The notes below the pieces were generated by a model. It was not told where the DNA came from. It saw nothing but the letters and a program-made list of their open reading frames with translations, and did no database searches. A stretch of DNA of 38,110 nt from Bacteroidales bacterium (GTDB taxonomy: Bacteria > Bacteroidota > Bacteroidia > Bacteroidales > UBA932), in NCBI GenBank assembly GCA_017445425.1, contig JAFSUF010000011.1:1-38110 (forward strand). Reading direction: 5' to 3'. Positions 7,795-17,137 of the stretch are shown here, piece after piece. The translations under genes and the position numbers were made by a program. How positions within the stretch are numbered: position 1 is the first letter of the stretch; every line of letters begins with the position of its first letter.

Positions 7795-9117
7795 ATGTTC
7801 GAGAACCTATCAGATAGATTAGAGCGTTCGTTTAAACTGATCAAGGGTCAGGGTAAGATTACGGAGGTTAACATTTCTGAAACCCTGAAAGAGGTGCGCC
7901 GAGCACTGCTCGATGCCGATGTCAGCTACAAGATAGCCAAAAACTTCTGCGACACAGTAAAGCAGAAAGCCATCGGCCAGAACATACTCATCGCCGTGAA
8001 GCCGGAGCAGATGATGGTCAAGATCGTGCACGACGAGCTGGCAGAACTTATGGGCAGCGAGCATACCGAGCTCAACGTCAAGGGCAATCCCGGCATCGTG
8101 CTGGTGGCCGGCCTCAACGGTTCCGGTAAGACCACCTTCACCGGCAAGCTCGCGCTCTGGCTCAAGAGCAAGAAGGGGATGAAGGTCCTGGTTGCCGCTT
8201 GCGATACATTCCGCCCCGCCGCCATAGAGCAGCTCAAGACCCTCTGCGGTCAGGTTCAGGTGGAGTGTTACAGCGAAGACGGTGTAAAGGATCCGATCAC
8301 CATCGCGCAGAACGCCATCTCCAAGGCCCGCCGGGAAGGTTTCAGCGTGGTAGTGATAGATACTGCCGGACGCCTGGCAGTGGATGAAGAACTCATGAAC
8401 GAGATATCCGCACTCCACAAGGCAGTCAAGCCCACCGAGACCCTGTTCGTGGTGGATGCCATGACCGGTCAGGATGCAGTGGAGACCGCCAAGGCCTTCA
8501 ACGACCGCCTCAACTTTGACGGAGTCGTCCTCACAAAGATGGATGGTGACACCCGCGGCGGTGCTGCACTCACTATCCGTTCTGTGGTGGACAAGCCCAT
8601 CAAGTTCATCAGCAGCGGCGAGAAGATGGATGCGCTGGACGTGTTCTATCCAAAGCGTATTGCCGACCGCATCCTGGGCATGGGCGACGTCGTCTCCTTA
8701 GTGGAGAAGGCACAGGAGCAGTTCGACGAGGAGCAGGCGCGCGCCCTGCACAAGAAACTGGCAAAGAACCAGTTCACCCTCTGGGATTTCTACGGTCAGA
8801 TACAGCAGATCAAAAAGATGGGCAACATAAAAGATCTGGCAGGTATGCTCCCGGGTATGGATAAGGCATTGCGCGACGTGGACATAGACAACGATTCTTT
8901 CAAGGGTATCGAGGCCATCATCCTCTCTATGACTCCGTTCGAGAGAGAGAACCCGGATATGATAAACGGCAGCCGCCGCAAGCGCATCGCGGCCGGTAGC
9001 GGAACCACCATAGTTGAGGTAAACCGCCTGCTCAAACAGTTTGAGGGGACCCGCCGGGTAATGAAGAACTTTGCGGGTGGAAGCAACGTCGCCAATATGC
9101 TGCGACGCAGAAGATAA
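7795..9117 (+). CDS. ffh: Signal recognition particle protein (SRP54/Ffh)
   Basis: 440 residues, normal length. N domain residues 1-90 with LKEVRRALLDADVSY; G domain with the P-loop GLNGSGKTT (106-114), DTAGRL (189-194) and TKMDGDTRGGAA (247-258); methionine-rich M domain to the C-terminus with GSRRKRIAAGSGT, the RNA-binding helix-turn-helix. The GTPase binds 4.5S RNA and delivers signal-anchor-bearing ribosomes to FtsY. It is followed 18 bp later by folD. The structured element at 7634-7755 lies 39 bp upstream of the start. Confidence 0.97.
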   Translation: MFENLSDRLERSFKLIKGQGKITEVNISETLKEVRRALLDADVSYKIAKNFCDTVKQKAIGQNILIAVKPEQMMVKIVHDELAELMGSEHTELNVKGNPGIVLVAGLNGSGKTTFTGKLALWLKSKKGMKVLVAACDTFRPAAIEQLKTLCGQVQVECYSEDGVKDPITIAQNAISKARREGFSVVVIDTAGRLAVDEELMNEISALHKAVKPTETLFVVDAMTGQDAVETAKAFNDRLNFDGVVLTKMDGDTRGGAALTIRSVVDKPIKFISSGEKMDALDVFYPKRIADRILGMGDVVSLVEKAQEQFDEEQARALHKKLAKNQFTLWDFYGQIQQIKKMGNIKDLAGMLPGMDKALRDVDIDNDSFKGIEAIILSMTPFERENPDMINGSRRKRIAAGSGTTIVEVNRLLKQFEGTRRVMKNFAGGSNVANMLRRRR

Positions 9118-9135
9118 AACATAATAGTTACAGAT

Positions 9136-10011
9136 ATGATTCTACTGGATGGCAAGGCTGCGTCGGCGCGCATAAAAGCTCAGATAGCGGCGCAAGTTGA
9201 AGCGATGGTTCAAGTTGGAGGCAAGCGACCGCACCTCACCGCGATACTGGTCGGAGAGGACGGCGCAAGCAAGACATACGTCGCAAATAAAGAGAAAGCG
9301 TGCACGGCGGCAGGCTTCACATCGGAAGTGGTCCGGATGCCGGCATCCACCTCAGAAGAGGCACTCCTGGCAGAGGTCGCCCGACTGAACGCCGACCCCG
9401 ATGTAGACGGCTTCATAGTGCAGTTGCCGCTTCCCGGACACATCAACGAGAACAGGGTGATAGAGGCGATAGACCCCCGCAAAGATGTGGATGGATTCCA
9501 CCCGGAAAACGTCGGCAGGATGATGCTGGGGCTCCCCTCGTTTATCTCTGCAACCCCCTTTGGAATCGTGACTTTGCTGGAGGAGTACGGCATCGAAACC
9601 AGCGGCAAACACTGCGTGGTGCTGGGCCGCAGCAATATAGTCGGCCGGCCCATCGCCAACCTGCTGAGCCAGAAGGCAAAGGCGGGCGACTGTACAGTAA
9701 CCATCTGCCACAGCCGCACCAAAGACATTGCTAAATACACCCGCGATGCCGACATCATCATCGCCGCGCTGGGCGTGCCGGAATTCCTCAAGGGCGATAT
9801 GGTGAAAGAGGGTGTCGTGGTTGTGGATGTCGGCATCACCCGCATCGCCGACTCTTCCGAGAAGGGGTATCACCTGGCAGGCGACGTCGCATTCGACGAG
9901 GTCGCACCAAAGGCGTCCTACATCACCCCCGTCCCCGGCGGCGTAGGCCCTATGACCATCGTATCCCTGCTGAAGAACACTTTAAAAGCTGCCATTAACC
10001 GCCAGTCATGA
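9136..10011 (+). CDS. folD: Bifunctional methylenetetrahydrofolate dehydrogenase/cyclohydrolase
   Basis: 291 residues, typical. Catalytic Tyr and Lys in [11 protein letters not shown] (Tyr48, Lys52), the QLPLPGH signature at about 96-102, [26 protein letters not shown] of the NADP site, and the terminal [16 protein letters not shown]. It oxidises 5,10-methylene-THF to methenyl-THF and hydrolyses this to 10-formyl-THF in one-carbon metabolism. It starts 18 bp after ffh and its stop overlaps the next gene's ATG by four bases (ATGA), so the three genes probably form one operon. Confidence 0.97.
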   Translation: MILLDGKAASARIKAQIAAQVEAMVQVGGKRPHLTAILVGEDGASKTYVANKEKACTAAGFTSEVVRMPASTSEEALLAEVARLNADPDVDGFIVQLPLPGHINENRVIEAIDPRKDVDGFHPENVGRMMLGLPSFISATPFGIVTLLEEYGIETSGKHCVVLGRSNIVGRPIANLLSQKAKAGDCTVTICHSRTKDIAKYTRDADIIIAALGVPEFLKGDMVKEGVVVVDVGITRIADSSEKGYHLAGDVAFDEVAPKASYITPVPGGVGPMTIVSLLKNTLKAAINRQS

Positions 10012-10946
10012 AAATAGTTATCCTTGATGCCGACACGGTGGGTGAGTCCCGTGTGCTGAACGAGATTGCTAAGCTGGGCGAGTTGGTTAAGTATTCCCGT
10101 ACAAACAGGGGGGAGGCTGCCGTCCGGATTAAAGATGCGCAGATAGTCATTACAAGCAAAGTGCTTATCGGCCCTAGTGAGATGGATGCGGCGCCGGACC
10201 TGAAGCTCATTTGTGTAGCCGCTACGGGGACGGACAACATCGACCTTGAGTATGCTGCCCGGAGGGGAATCGCCGTGAAGAACGTCACAGAGTACTCCAC
10301 AGAGAGCGTCACGCAGATAACATTCATGCATATCTTCCGGCTTCTGACGCCGGGTCAGTATTGGGACGGTTTTGTGAAAGATGGCTCCTGGACCGGCAGC
10401 GGTATCGCAACCGACCTGAGCCATACCTGGCCGCAGCTCGCGGGCCGCACAATAGGCATTATCGGCATGGGCAAAATAGGAGGCAGGGTTGCGCAGGTGG
10501 CCTCTGCTTTTGGGATGAAGGTGGTATATTTCTCCACCTCCGGAACCGGTCACTGCACAGATTATCCTTCGCTGCCGCTGAGCGGATTGCTCTCTGTGAG
10601 CGATATTGTGTCGATACACGCCCCGCTTAGCGAACGCACGCGCAATCTGATTGGCACTAAGCAGCTTAAGCAGATGAAACAGACCGCCATCCTGGTCAAC
10701 GTGGGGCGCGGCGGCATAGTGAATGAAGATGATCTGGCCAAGGCCCTTGACGAAGGTGTCATAGCCGGTGCAGGGGTGGATGTATTCATGATAGAACCTC
10801 TTCCGGCCGGGCACCCTTTCCTGCATATGACCCATCCTGAGCGGTTGAACTTGAGTCCGCACATCGCGTGGACCAGCAACGAGGCCCGCGACGCCCTGCT
10901 GCAGCGGGTTTACCAGAACATCCGGGATTACATGACTACGGCGTAG
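10008..10946 (+). CDS. D-2-hydroxyacid dehydrogenase (hydroxypyruvate/glycerate dehydrogenase type)
   Basis: 312 residues. NAD-binding motif [16 protein letters not shown] at about 148-163, [18 protein letters not shown] with the catalytic Arg, a Glu in DVFMIEPLP, and the catalytic His in [16 protein letters not shown]; the substrate domain has [14 protein letters not shown]. Closest in feel to HprA-like glycerate/hydroxypyruvate reductases, but substrate cannot be read from the sequence. The start overlaps the folD stop (ATGA), so it is the last gene of the ffh-folD unit, closed by the terminator at 10983. Confidence 0.88.
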   Translation: MKIVILDADTVGESRVLNEIAKLGELVKYSRTNRGEAAVRIKDAQIVITSKVLIGPSEMDAAPDLKLICVAATGTDNIDLEYAARRGIAVKNVTEYSTESVTQITFMHIFRLLTPGQYWDGFVKDGSWTGSGIATDLSHTWPQLAGRTIGIIGMGKIGGRVAQVASAFGMKVVYFSTSGTGHCTDYPSLPLSGLLSVSDIVSIHAPLSERTRNLIGTKQLKQMKQTAILVNVGRGGIVNEDDLAKALDEGVIAGAGVDVFMIEPLPAGHPFLHMTHPERLNLSPHIAWTSNEARDALLQRVYQNIRDYMTTA

Positions 10947-10982
10947 CCGTAGCTCCTTTCAAGACATAGCCCGCAGCGGACA

Positions 10983-11011
10983 GACCAATTGTTTTAGAAT
11001 TGGTCTTTTTT
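10983..11011 (+). terminator. Rho-independent terminator ending the ffh-folD operon
   Basis: GACCAATT (10983-10990), a 7-nt loop and AATTGGTC (10998-11005) form a perfect 8-bp stem, followed by an unbroken T run to 11011. It separates the housekeeping operon from the capsule locus leader. Confidence 0.85.
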
Positions 11012-11036
11012 ATTTCCAATAATGCCTAATTTTTTA

Positions 11037-11146
11037 TAAATTTGAAGGTTTAGATATGATGAAACCCTCGTTTTATACGCCTAAATCAGGGGGTGTTGAC
11101 ATAACTAGTTGTAATCCAGCCCATAACACGATTTGGGATGAACTAG
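11037..11146 (+). promoter_or_regulatory. Promoter box and imperfect hairpin in the leader of the capsule operon
   Basis: TAAATTTG at 11037-11044 matches the TAnnTTTG -7 box, giving a leader of about 130 nt before the UpxY gene; no clear -33 partner is visible. In that leader CTAGTT (11105-11110) pairs with AACTAG (11141-11146) and ATCC (11114-11117) with GGAT (11136-11139), an imperfect stem-loop. Capsule operons with a UpxY gene are known to be controlled by antitermination in the leader, so this is the place to expect the control element. There is no matching inverted-repeat pair of the kind flanking invertible promoters. Confidence 0.35.
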
Positions 11147-11183
11147 GATTATGTGCCTGAACGGACAAGATAGTTTTTGAAAC

Positions 11184-11738
11184 ATGACCATTCCTGGGAA
11201 AAAAAGCTGGCAGGACGAGGTGCGCTGGTATGTGATGCGGGCGCACAAGAGCGAAAAGAAGGCGGAGGAATGTCTGGCAGAAAACGGCCAGATGGAGTTT
11301 TACATACCAAAACGCTATGTTGTCCGGCAATTCCACGGCGTCAAAAGCAAACGTCTGGTACCGGTAATCCCGGAAATGGTTTTTTTACGGGCCAGTCACC
11401 GGCAAATTGTTGATTTTAAAAAGTTGAACAATTTTTTACAATTCGTAATTTGGAACAAGAGTACCGGTCCGGAGTGCCTCACGGTTCCCGACGTCCAGAT
11501 GGAAGATTTTATCCGCGTCACCTCCAACCCCGATGCCGACACACTATTCCTCCGCCCGGAGGAGGTGAATATCCGGCAGGGCGCAAGGGTGCGTATCCTT
11601 GGCGGAGAGCTGGACGGCGTGTGCGGGCTGTTCATGAAGGTTAAGGGCAAGCGGAACAAGAGGCTGGTGATTTTACTGGACGGGGTGCTGGCCGTTGCCG
11701 CAGATGTCAGGCCGGATTTGGTACAAGTGATAGACTAG
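11184..11738 (+). CDS. UpxY family capsule transcription antiterminator (NusG paralogue)
   Basis: 184 residues. The NGN domain is plain: EVRWYVMRAHKSEKKAEECL, then QMEFYIPKRYVVR and PVIPEMVFLRA. The C-terminal KOW-like region follows (VNIRQGARVRILGGELDGV, near residues 128-146). Members act in cis on their own capsule operon, stopping premature termination in the leader. The gene stands first in a co-directional polysaccharide locus reaching the window's end, as expected for UpxY. No UpxZ-like inhibitor gene follows. It lies 12 bp before the phosphatase gene. Confidence 0.9.
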   Translation: MTIPGKKSWQDEVRWYVMRAHKSEKKAEECLAENGQMEFYIPKRYVVRQFHGVKSKRLVPVIPEMVFLRASHRQIVDFKKLNNFLQFVIWNKSTGPECLTVPDVQMEDFIRVTSNPDADTLFLRPEEVNIRQGARVRILGGELDGVCGLFMKVKGKRNKRLVILLDGVLAVAADVRPDLVQVID

Positions 11739-11750
11739 AGGTTAAAAGAT

Positions 11751-12533
11751 ATGGGATTTCTCTTTTTCAAGAAGCGTAAGGAAGAGGCCGTCGTGTTTCC
11801 AGGCGCTGCAATATTTGAAGGATTTACAGACTGGCACAGCCATATTCTTCCCGGAGTGGACGACGGTGTGCGCACCATGGAGGAGTCTCTGGCGATTCTT
11901 GCCCGATATGAAGAGTGGGGGGTGAACCACGTGTGGCTGACGCCTCACATCATGGAAGATATGCCCAATGAGACTCAGGCCCTGAGAGACCGGTTTGAGG
12001 AGTTGAAGGCAGCTTATGCAGAGGATCACGCCGCCCGTATGGCTGCCGCAGACGAGGGGGGTGGAGACAATGCGGAAAGTGCTGCAAAGCTGGTAAGGAG
12101 GAATCCGTTAAAACTCTCCCTCGCGGCAGAGAACATGCTTGACAACCTCTTTAAGGAGCGTCTTGCGGCTGACGATCTCCTTCCGATTGGCCCTAAGGGC
12201 GACAGCCTGCTGGTGGAGACATCCTACTATAACCCGCCGATGAACCTCTACGACACACTCGAGGAGATTCGCAAAATGGGATATAACCCCATTCTGGCGC
12301 ACCCGGAGCGCTACGTCTATATGAGTATGCGCGATTACGACCGGCTCAAGGGGATGGGAATCAAATTCCAGATGAACCTCTTTTCCCAGGCCGACCGCTA
12401 CGGGCGTACAGTCCACAAGAAGCTCCTGGAGCTGCTGGACAAGCATTATTACAACTACATGGGCAGCGACATCCACAGCATGGGAATGCTCTCTGAAGTT
12501 CCCGATATAAAGTTCAGGAGTGCCTACCTTTAG
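11751..12533 (+). CDS. PHP-type tyrosine-protein phosphatase (CpsB/YwqE family)
   Basis: 260 residues. PHP metal-binding motifs: DWHSHILPGVDDG (about 27-39), WLTPHIMEDM near 63, a Glu in LAAENMLD, ILAHPERYVYM near 183, and GSDIHSMG near the end. This family removes phosphate from the tyrosine cluster of the Wzc-type autokinase, here encoded 0.9 kb downstream, which controls polymer length and export. The N-terminus MGFLFFKKRKEE is basic-aromatic, perhaps membrane-associated. The C-terminus stops soon after the last metal-binding motif and is a little shorter than relatives I know; a late frameshift is possible but not shown. Confidence 0.88.
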   Translation: MGFLFFKKRKEEAVVFPGAAIFEGFTDWHSHILPGVDDGVRTMEESLAILARYEEWGVNHVWLTPHIMEDMPNETQALRDRFEELKAAYAEDHAARMAAADEGGGDNAESAAKLVRRNPLKLSLAAENMLDNLFKERLAADDLLPIGPKGDSLLVETSYYNPPMNLYDTLEEIRKMGYNPILAHPERYVYMSMRDYDRLKGMGIKFQMNLFSQADRYGRTVHKKLLELLDKHYYNYMGSDIHSMGMLSEVPDIKFRSAYL

Positions 12534-12579
12534 CCGCTTTTGTCTGACGAATAAAATTAAACAATAACATAAAATCAAA

Positions 12580-13416
12580 ATGAAACGCAAAACACTAATT
12601 CTTCTTACAGGAGTTTTGGCCCTGCTTGCTTCCTGCGGCACACCCAAGGAAATAGCATATTTCCAGGATATCAAGGGGGAGGCCTCCTTGAAGGCAGTGA
12701 AGGAGGAGACGATACGTCTGAAACCTTCTGACAAGATTTCTGTGATTGTCAACAGCCGCGATCCCCAGGTGACGGCGATGTTCAACCTGCCTTACTACAC
12801 CAAGCGAATAGGTGACTCCCAGTCTCTCACAAGTAACAGCGGCATCGTGTCCAGTTCCCAGACCGGTATGTCCGGATACACCGTGGGTTCCGACGGATGT
12901 ATAGATTTCCCCGTTCTGGGCAAGATCCTGGTGGCCGGCCTTACCCGCGAAGAGGCAGAAGACCGCATCAAGGAGGAGTTGCTTGACAGCCGCCAGATTA
13001 AGGATCCGGTCGTGATCATAGACTTCATGAACCTGGGTTTCTCCATTCTGGGAGAGGTAGCTAAACCGGGGCGTTACAAAATTGACCGCGACCGCTTTAC
13101 CGTGCTCGATGCAATCAGCATCGCCGGAGACCTTACCATAAACGGACGCCGCGACAATGTCATGCTGGTGCGCCACGAGGTCACCAAAGACCGCACCTAC
13201 ATACTTAACCTGATGGATGCTAATAGTCTCTATGCTTCTCCAGCATTCTATATGGAGCAGGGAGACATAATCTATGTGACTCCAAATGACAAGCGTATCC
13301 GGGAATCAACAGTGAACGGCAACAATGTCCGCAGCACATCATTCTGGATCTCACTTACGTCTCTGCTCACTTCTGTAGCCCTGCTCGTGTTTAATATTTT
13401 AACCCGCATTAAATAG
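12580..13416 (+). CDS. Polysaccharide export lipoprotein (OPX, Wza-like)
   Basis: 278 residues. Signal peptide with lipobox LLASC; lipidated Cys19. Then GTPKEIAYFQDI, a segment very common in Bacteroidota OPX proteins; the polysaccharide export (PES) domain at about 45-130 including SGYTVGSDGCIDFPVLGKI; an SLBB domain (FSILGEVAKPGRYKIDRDR) near 155-175; and a C-terminal hydrophobic helix (WISLTSLLTSVALLVFNIL) at about 254-272. It forms the outer-membrane side of the export channel with the Wzc-like protein encoded 2 bp downstream. Confidence 0.93.
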   Translation: MKRKTLILLTGVLALLASCGTPKEIAYFQDIKGEASLKAVKEETIRLKPSDKISVIVNSRDPQVTAMFNLPYYTKRIGDSQSLTSNSGIVSSSQTGMSGYTVGSDGCIDFPVLGKILVAGLTREEAEDRIKEELLDSRQIKDPVVIIDFMNLGFSILGEVAKPGRYKIDRDRFTVLDAISIAGDLTINGRRDNVMLVRHEVTKDRTYILNLMDANSLYASPAFYMEQGDIIYVTPNDKRIRESTVNGNNVRSTSFWISLTSLLTSVALLVFNILTRIK

Positions 13417-13418
13417 TT

Positions 13419-15926
13419 ATGGAAACCAACAACAATAATTTAAGTTATTCTTCCCAGAAAGAAGCTGAAACTGTATTTGCCGCCCGCGATCTGTGGGGTC
13501 TTGTCATAGGTCACTGGCCGTGGTTCCTCATCACTCTTGCACTGGCGATGCTGATAGCGACCTATTACGTTGTCACCACGGTACCTGTTTATACCCGGAG
13601 CGCATCTGTACTGATCAAGGAAGACAAGAAGGGCGGTTCAATTGCCGGCGATCTTTCGGACCAGTTCAACGATCTTGGTATAGGTGTTTCCAAAGTGAAC
13701 GTCAATAACGAGATTATTAACTTTCTCTCACCAGACCTCATCCTGCAGGTGGCAAAGAACTTGAATCTGGATGTGAACTATCAGGTGAAAGGGGCAACTT
13801 ATATGCAAACACTGTACGGCAGCTCTCTTCCTGTAAAGGTGCAGTTTTTGGACGTTGCTGCCAGCAGGTTTTCGAGAATGCAATTGACGCTGCTCGATTC
13901 AAAAGCCGTACTGTCCGGCTTTGCAGGTGGCGACATAGAGGAGGGACTTGACCTCAAACCTGTTGAGGCGGCTTTTGGCGACACTGTAAGTACTCCACTT
14001 GGCCCTGTTGTCGTGACCCGTTCACAATATGGTGATTTGCAGTATGACAAGCCGATAACTGTTACAAGGAGTTCGTATCAGGCAGCTGCGGCAGGCTGCA
14101 GGTCAAGGCTTACTGCTGTTCTCAACGGCAAGCAGACAACAGTAATTGATCTTGGCTACAGAGATGTCAATACCCAGCGTGCAGAGGACGTATTGCAGAT
14201 GGTGATTAACGTTTATAACGAGAACTGGATAAAGGATAAAAACCAGATTACCACCTCCACCAACCAGTTTATTGCAGACCGACTGCGCATCATAGAGCAG
14301 GAGCTGGGAAATGTGGATAAAACCATCACAGACTACCGCTCAACTCACCGTCTTCCGGACATGAATTCTGTAGCCAATATTGACATGCAGATGTCTGCAG
14401 AAGTCACAAAACACTTGTTGGAACTCCGCAACCAGCTCTCTATAGCCCGCTTCCTGCAGAACGATATCAGGGGAGCGTCGCCAGGGGCTCTTCTCCCGGC
14501 CAATGTCGGTCTGGACGATAACAGCACCTCCTCGCAGATTACAGAGTTCAATACAGCAATGCTGCAGCGCAACCGCCTGGTAGAGAACTCCAGCGAAGAG
14601 AACCTGCTGGTAATAGACCTCAACAAGCAGCTCTCATCTATGCGCACTGCTATTCTCACATCACTTGACAACTATATAAAATCCCTTGAGATTCAGATAC
14701 AGTCTTCACAGGCTGCACGCCAGAGCAGCGAGGCCCGCGTGAGTGACATCCCTGTCCAGTTGGGACAGCTCCTTTCTGACGAGCGTCAGCAAAAGGTCAA
14801 AGAGGCCCTCTATCTGTTCTTGCTCCAGAAACGTGAAGAGAATGAGCTTTCGCAAGCCTTCACAGCTTACAATACCCGTATAGTTGCTTCCCCCAACGGT
14901 TCCAATACCCCGATATCACCAAAGAAAATGATGATATATCTGGTTGCTCTTGCACTCGGTTTTGCCCTTCCGTTCGCATTCTTCTATCTCAGGGAGATTA
15001 TGAACACCACTGTGCGCGGCCGTAAGGACCTGGAGAACATTTCGGCACCTTTCCTGGGCGAGCTGCCGGCTACGACGGCTACCCACAAGTACTTCTCAAG
15101 GCAGAGGATATCCGACAAGGCGGAAGACCGCAAGATCGTGGTGAAACCTCATAGCAGGGACATGGTAAACGAGGCGTTCCGCGTAATCCGCACCAACCTT
15201 GAGTTTATGAAGGGAAAGGAGAAGGATATAAAGGTTATGATGGTTACATCGTTCAATGTAGGCGCCGGTAAGACCTTTGTAGCCTCCAACCTGGCAACAG
15301 CACTTGCAATAAAGGGGCGCAAGACAATAATAGTTGACCTTGACCTCCGTAAGCGCTCTCTGAGCGCCCTTGTGGGGCAACCTGAAGAGGGAGTATCGGG
15401 CTATCTGGGCGGATTGACAAACGACTGGCGCAGCCTGTTGGTACAAGGCCTTGGAGACACTCCGGTGGATGTCCTCCCCGCGGGTAAGATGCCGCCGAAC
15501 CCCGCAGAGCTGCTGGGTGAGACCCGTTTGAACACCCTTATCCAGGAATTGAAGGAGAATTATGATTACGTAATGCTAGACTGTCCTCCTGTCGAGATTG
15601 TTACCGACAGCGACCTCATCGCACCTTATGCAGATATCACGATGTTCATTATCCGCGCGGGTCTTATGGAACGCATAATGCTCCCGGAGGTTGAACGTTA
15701 CTACAAAGAGAAGAAATACAACAATATGGCCCTGCTGCTCAACGGCACAGAAGCTACCGGACGCTACGGCTACAAATATGGCTACAGGTACGGTTACAGG
15801 TATGGCTATTCTTATGGCTATGGCCGTTATGGCTCCTATGGTGCATACAGGTACGGTTACGGAGAAGAAGACAACTCCGGCAAAAAGGCAGAAAAGAAAA
15901 CAGGCCGTAAATCAAAAGAAGCATAA
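13419..15926 (+). CDS. Wzc-like chain-length determinant / tyrosine autokinase
   Basis: 835 residues. N-terminal Wzz domain with a membrane helix (WFLITLALAMLIATYYVVTT, about 35-54), a long periplasmic coiled-coil part, a second helix near 505-525 (MMIYLVALALGFALPFAFFY), then a cytoplasmic BY-kinase domain. Kinase motifs: Walker A FNVGAGKTFVASNLA near 611, Walker A' IIVDLDLRKRSLS near 640, Walker B YVMLDCPPVEI near 718. The C-terminal tail is a dense YG-rich cluster (782-815) followed by a Lys-rich end, the usual autophosphorylation site. It works with the OPX protein and is opposed by the PHP phosphatase. It lies 2 bp after the OPX gene. Confidence 0.95.
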   Translation: METNNNNLSYSSQKEAETVFAARDLWGLVIGHWPWFLITLALAMLIATYYVVTTVPVYTRSASVLIKEDKKGGSIAGDLSDQFNDLGIGVSKVNVNNEIINFLSPDLILQVAKNLNLDVNYQVKGATYMQTLYGSSLPVKVQFLDVAASRFSRMQLTLLDSKAVLSGFAGGDIEEGLDLKPVEAAFGDTVSTPLGPVVVTRSQYGDLQYDKPITVTRSSYQAAAAGCRSRLTAVLNGKQTTVIDLGYRDVNTQRAEDVLQMVINVYNENWIKDKNQITTSTNQFIADRLRIIEQELGNVDKTITDYRSTHRLPDMNSVANIDMQMSAEVTKHLLELRNQLSIARFLQNDIRGASPGALLPANVGLDDNSTSSQITEFNTAMLQRNRLVENSSEENLLVIDLNKQLSSMRTAILTSLDNYIKSLEIQIQSSQAARQSSEARVSDIPVQLGQLLSDERQQKVKEALYLFLLQKREENELSQAFTAYNTRIVASPNGSNTPISPKKMMIYLVALALGFALPFAFFYLREIMNTTVRGRKDLENISAPFLGELPATTATHKYFSRQRISDKAEDRKIVVKPHSRDMVNEAFRVIRTNLEFMKGKEKDIKVMMVTSFNVGAGKTFVASNLATALAIKGRKTIIVDLDLRKRSLSALVGQPEEGVSGYLGGLTNDWRSLLVQGLGDTPVDVLPAGKMPPNPAELLGETRLNTLIQELKENYDYVMLDCPPVEIVTDSDLIAPYADITMFIIRAGLMERIMLPEVERYYKEKKYNNMALLLNGTEATGRYGYKYGYRYGYRYGYSYGYGRYGSYGAYRYGYGEEDNSGKKAEKKTGRKSKEA
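15766..15865 (+). repeat. Tandem YG-codon repeat encoding the Wzc tyrosine tail
   Basis: Short imperfect repeats of the type TACGGTTACAGG run through about 100 bp and encode a string of YGYRYGYRYGY type with roughly 16 Tyr in 34 residues. Both TAC/TAT and GGC/GGT/GGA codons alternate, so the repeat has drifted at the DNA level while keeping the peptide, which suggests selection on the Tyr cluster rather than recent slippage alone. Confidence 0.85.
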
Positions 15927-15930
15927 TACT

Positions 15931-17103
15931 ATGCGCTGCGAAGAGAGGTTCAGCCAGATATATGGAAGAGATGCGGACGGGGTGGCATTCTGCCCCTACC
16001 GCATCTGTCCTGTCGGCGCCCACTCAGATCACAATATGGGCAAGATTACCGGTCTGGCTATCGATAAAGGGATATATTTCGCCTATGCACCCAAGCAGAA
16101 CGGGGTGGTGGAGATAACTTCTCTTCAGTTTTCAAAGCGGGCACAGTGGCACATTGCAACGGTGCCGCAGGCCAAGCAAGGTGACTGGGCAGATTATCTG
16201 CGCGGTGCTACCTGGGCTCTGAGCAAGAAGTATCGCCTTCATGCAGGTATATGCGGCGTTATAGACGGTTCTCTGCCTATTGGCGGATTGTCTTCTTCTG
16301 CCGCTGTCACCATCGCTTTCTTGCAGGCTATTTGCAAGGTGAATGACATCAAACTGGACAGTCAGGAGCTGATTGATACGGCCTACGATGCAGAACGCAA
16401 TTATGTAGGCGTCAGTATAGGTAAGCTGGACCAGAGCTGCGTAGTGCTTAGCAAGAAGAATCATCTGCTATACCTCGATACCCGCGACGGCAGCTACGAG
16501 TTGATTCCGCAGAGAGAGGCGATGAAGCCGTATAAGATTGCAATCTTCTTCTCCGGACTGGAACATAACCTTTCCGGCTCAAAATTTAACATGCGGGTGG
16601 ACGAGCTCCGCGCAGGAGTTTATGCACTGCAGGCATTTGCGGGCATGGAGTACGGCAAGTTCGCAGAGGCCATGGCCCGCAACGTTCCCGGCGAGGTTTA
16701 CAGGAAGTATAAAGACCTCTTGCCCGTCTCCTGGGCCCGTCGTTGTGAGCACTGGTACACGGAGTTTGAGAGGGTAGAGCGGGGGGCAGAGGCCTGGCGC
16801 CGTGGTGATATCGAGACCTATGGCCGGCTATGCTTTGAATCTGGCTGGAGCAGCATCCACAACTGGGAGTCCGGGGCGCAGGAGCAGATCCGCCTCTACG
16901 AGATAATGACCCGTACCGACGGCATTTATGGGGGCCGGTTCTCCGGGGCGGGGTTCAAAGGGTGCTGCATGGCACTTTTTGATCCTTCTTTTGAAGAGTC
17001 AATAAAACGTACTGTAACAGCAGAATATTTAAAGTCGTTTCCTGAGATGACCGGCAAATATGATGTATTTATCTGCAGCAGTGCAGATGGAGTAGAACCA
17101 TAA
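15931..17103 (+). CDS. GHMP sugar kinase, galacturonokinase/galactokinase-like
   Basis: 390 residues from the ATG at 15931, 4 bp after the Wzc stop; the frame is open further upstream but that part overlaps Wzc. GHMP motifs: YRICPVGAHSDHNMGK (23-38) instead of the galactokinase GRVNLIGEHTDYN, ATP-binding loop LPIGGLSSSAAV near 113-124, LDQSCVVLS, and the C-terminal GRFSGAGFKGCCMALFD. The RICPxGAHxDH form and the SGWSSIHNWESGA block resemble plant galacturonokinase more than GalK. It probably makes a sugar-1-phosphate, perhaps GalA-1-P, for the nucleotidyltransferase encoded next. The substrate is inferred only from memory of the family. Confidence 0.8.
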   Translation: MRCEERFSQIYGRDADGVAFCPYRICPVGAHSDHNMGKITGLAIDKGIYFAYAPKQNGVVEITSLQFSKRAQWHIATVPQAKQGDWADYLRGATWALSKKYRLHAGICGVIDGSLPIGGLSSSAAVTIAFLQAICKVNDIKLDSQELIDTAYDAERNYVGVSIGKLDQSCVVLSKKNHLLYLDTRDGSYELIPQREAMKPYKIAIFFSGLEHNLSGSKFNMRVDELRAGVYALQAFAGMEYGKFAEAMARNVPGEVYRKYKDLLPVSWARRCEHWYTEFERVERGAEAWRRGDIETYGRLCFESGWSSIHNWESGAQEQIRLYEIMTRTDGIYGGRFSGAGFKGCCMALFDPSFEESIKRTVTAEYLKSFPEMTGKYDVFICSSADGVEP

Positions 17104-17106
17104 AAC

Positions 17107-17133
17107 GTCATTGCCGGCTTGACCGGCAATCTC
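17107..17133 (+). repeat. REP-like hairpin, GTC-stem-CTTGA-stem-CTC
   Basis: Between the kinase stop and the nucleotidyltransferase start: ATTGCCGG and CCGGCAAT form a perfect 8-bp stem around loop CTTGA, preceded by GTC and followed by CTC. A copy identical over 25 bp, in the opposite orientation, occurs at 35924-35948 after capF, and variants with a different stem occur at 36028-36214. No RAYT transposase is in the window. Confidence 0.85.
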
Positions 17134-17137
17134 AACC

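Noticed and set aside
10947-10982. Possible degenerate copy of the 122-bp element (shared GACATAG-CCCGC wording)
   Set aside because: The likeness spans only about 12 bases and lacks the closing stem and hairpins; likely chance.
11100-11150. Invertible promoter flanked by recombinase sites before UpxY
   Set aside because: The only inverted match is an interrupted 6 + 4 bp stem; no pair of longer inverted repeats surrounds the promoter box and no invertase gene is present.
15691-15930. Upstream start for the GHMP kinase, giving 470 residues
   Set aside because: The extra 80 codons overlap the Wzc kinase tail in another frame and look like its shadow; ATG 15931 gives the usual family length.
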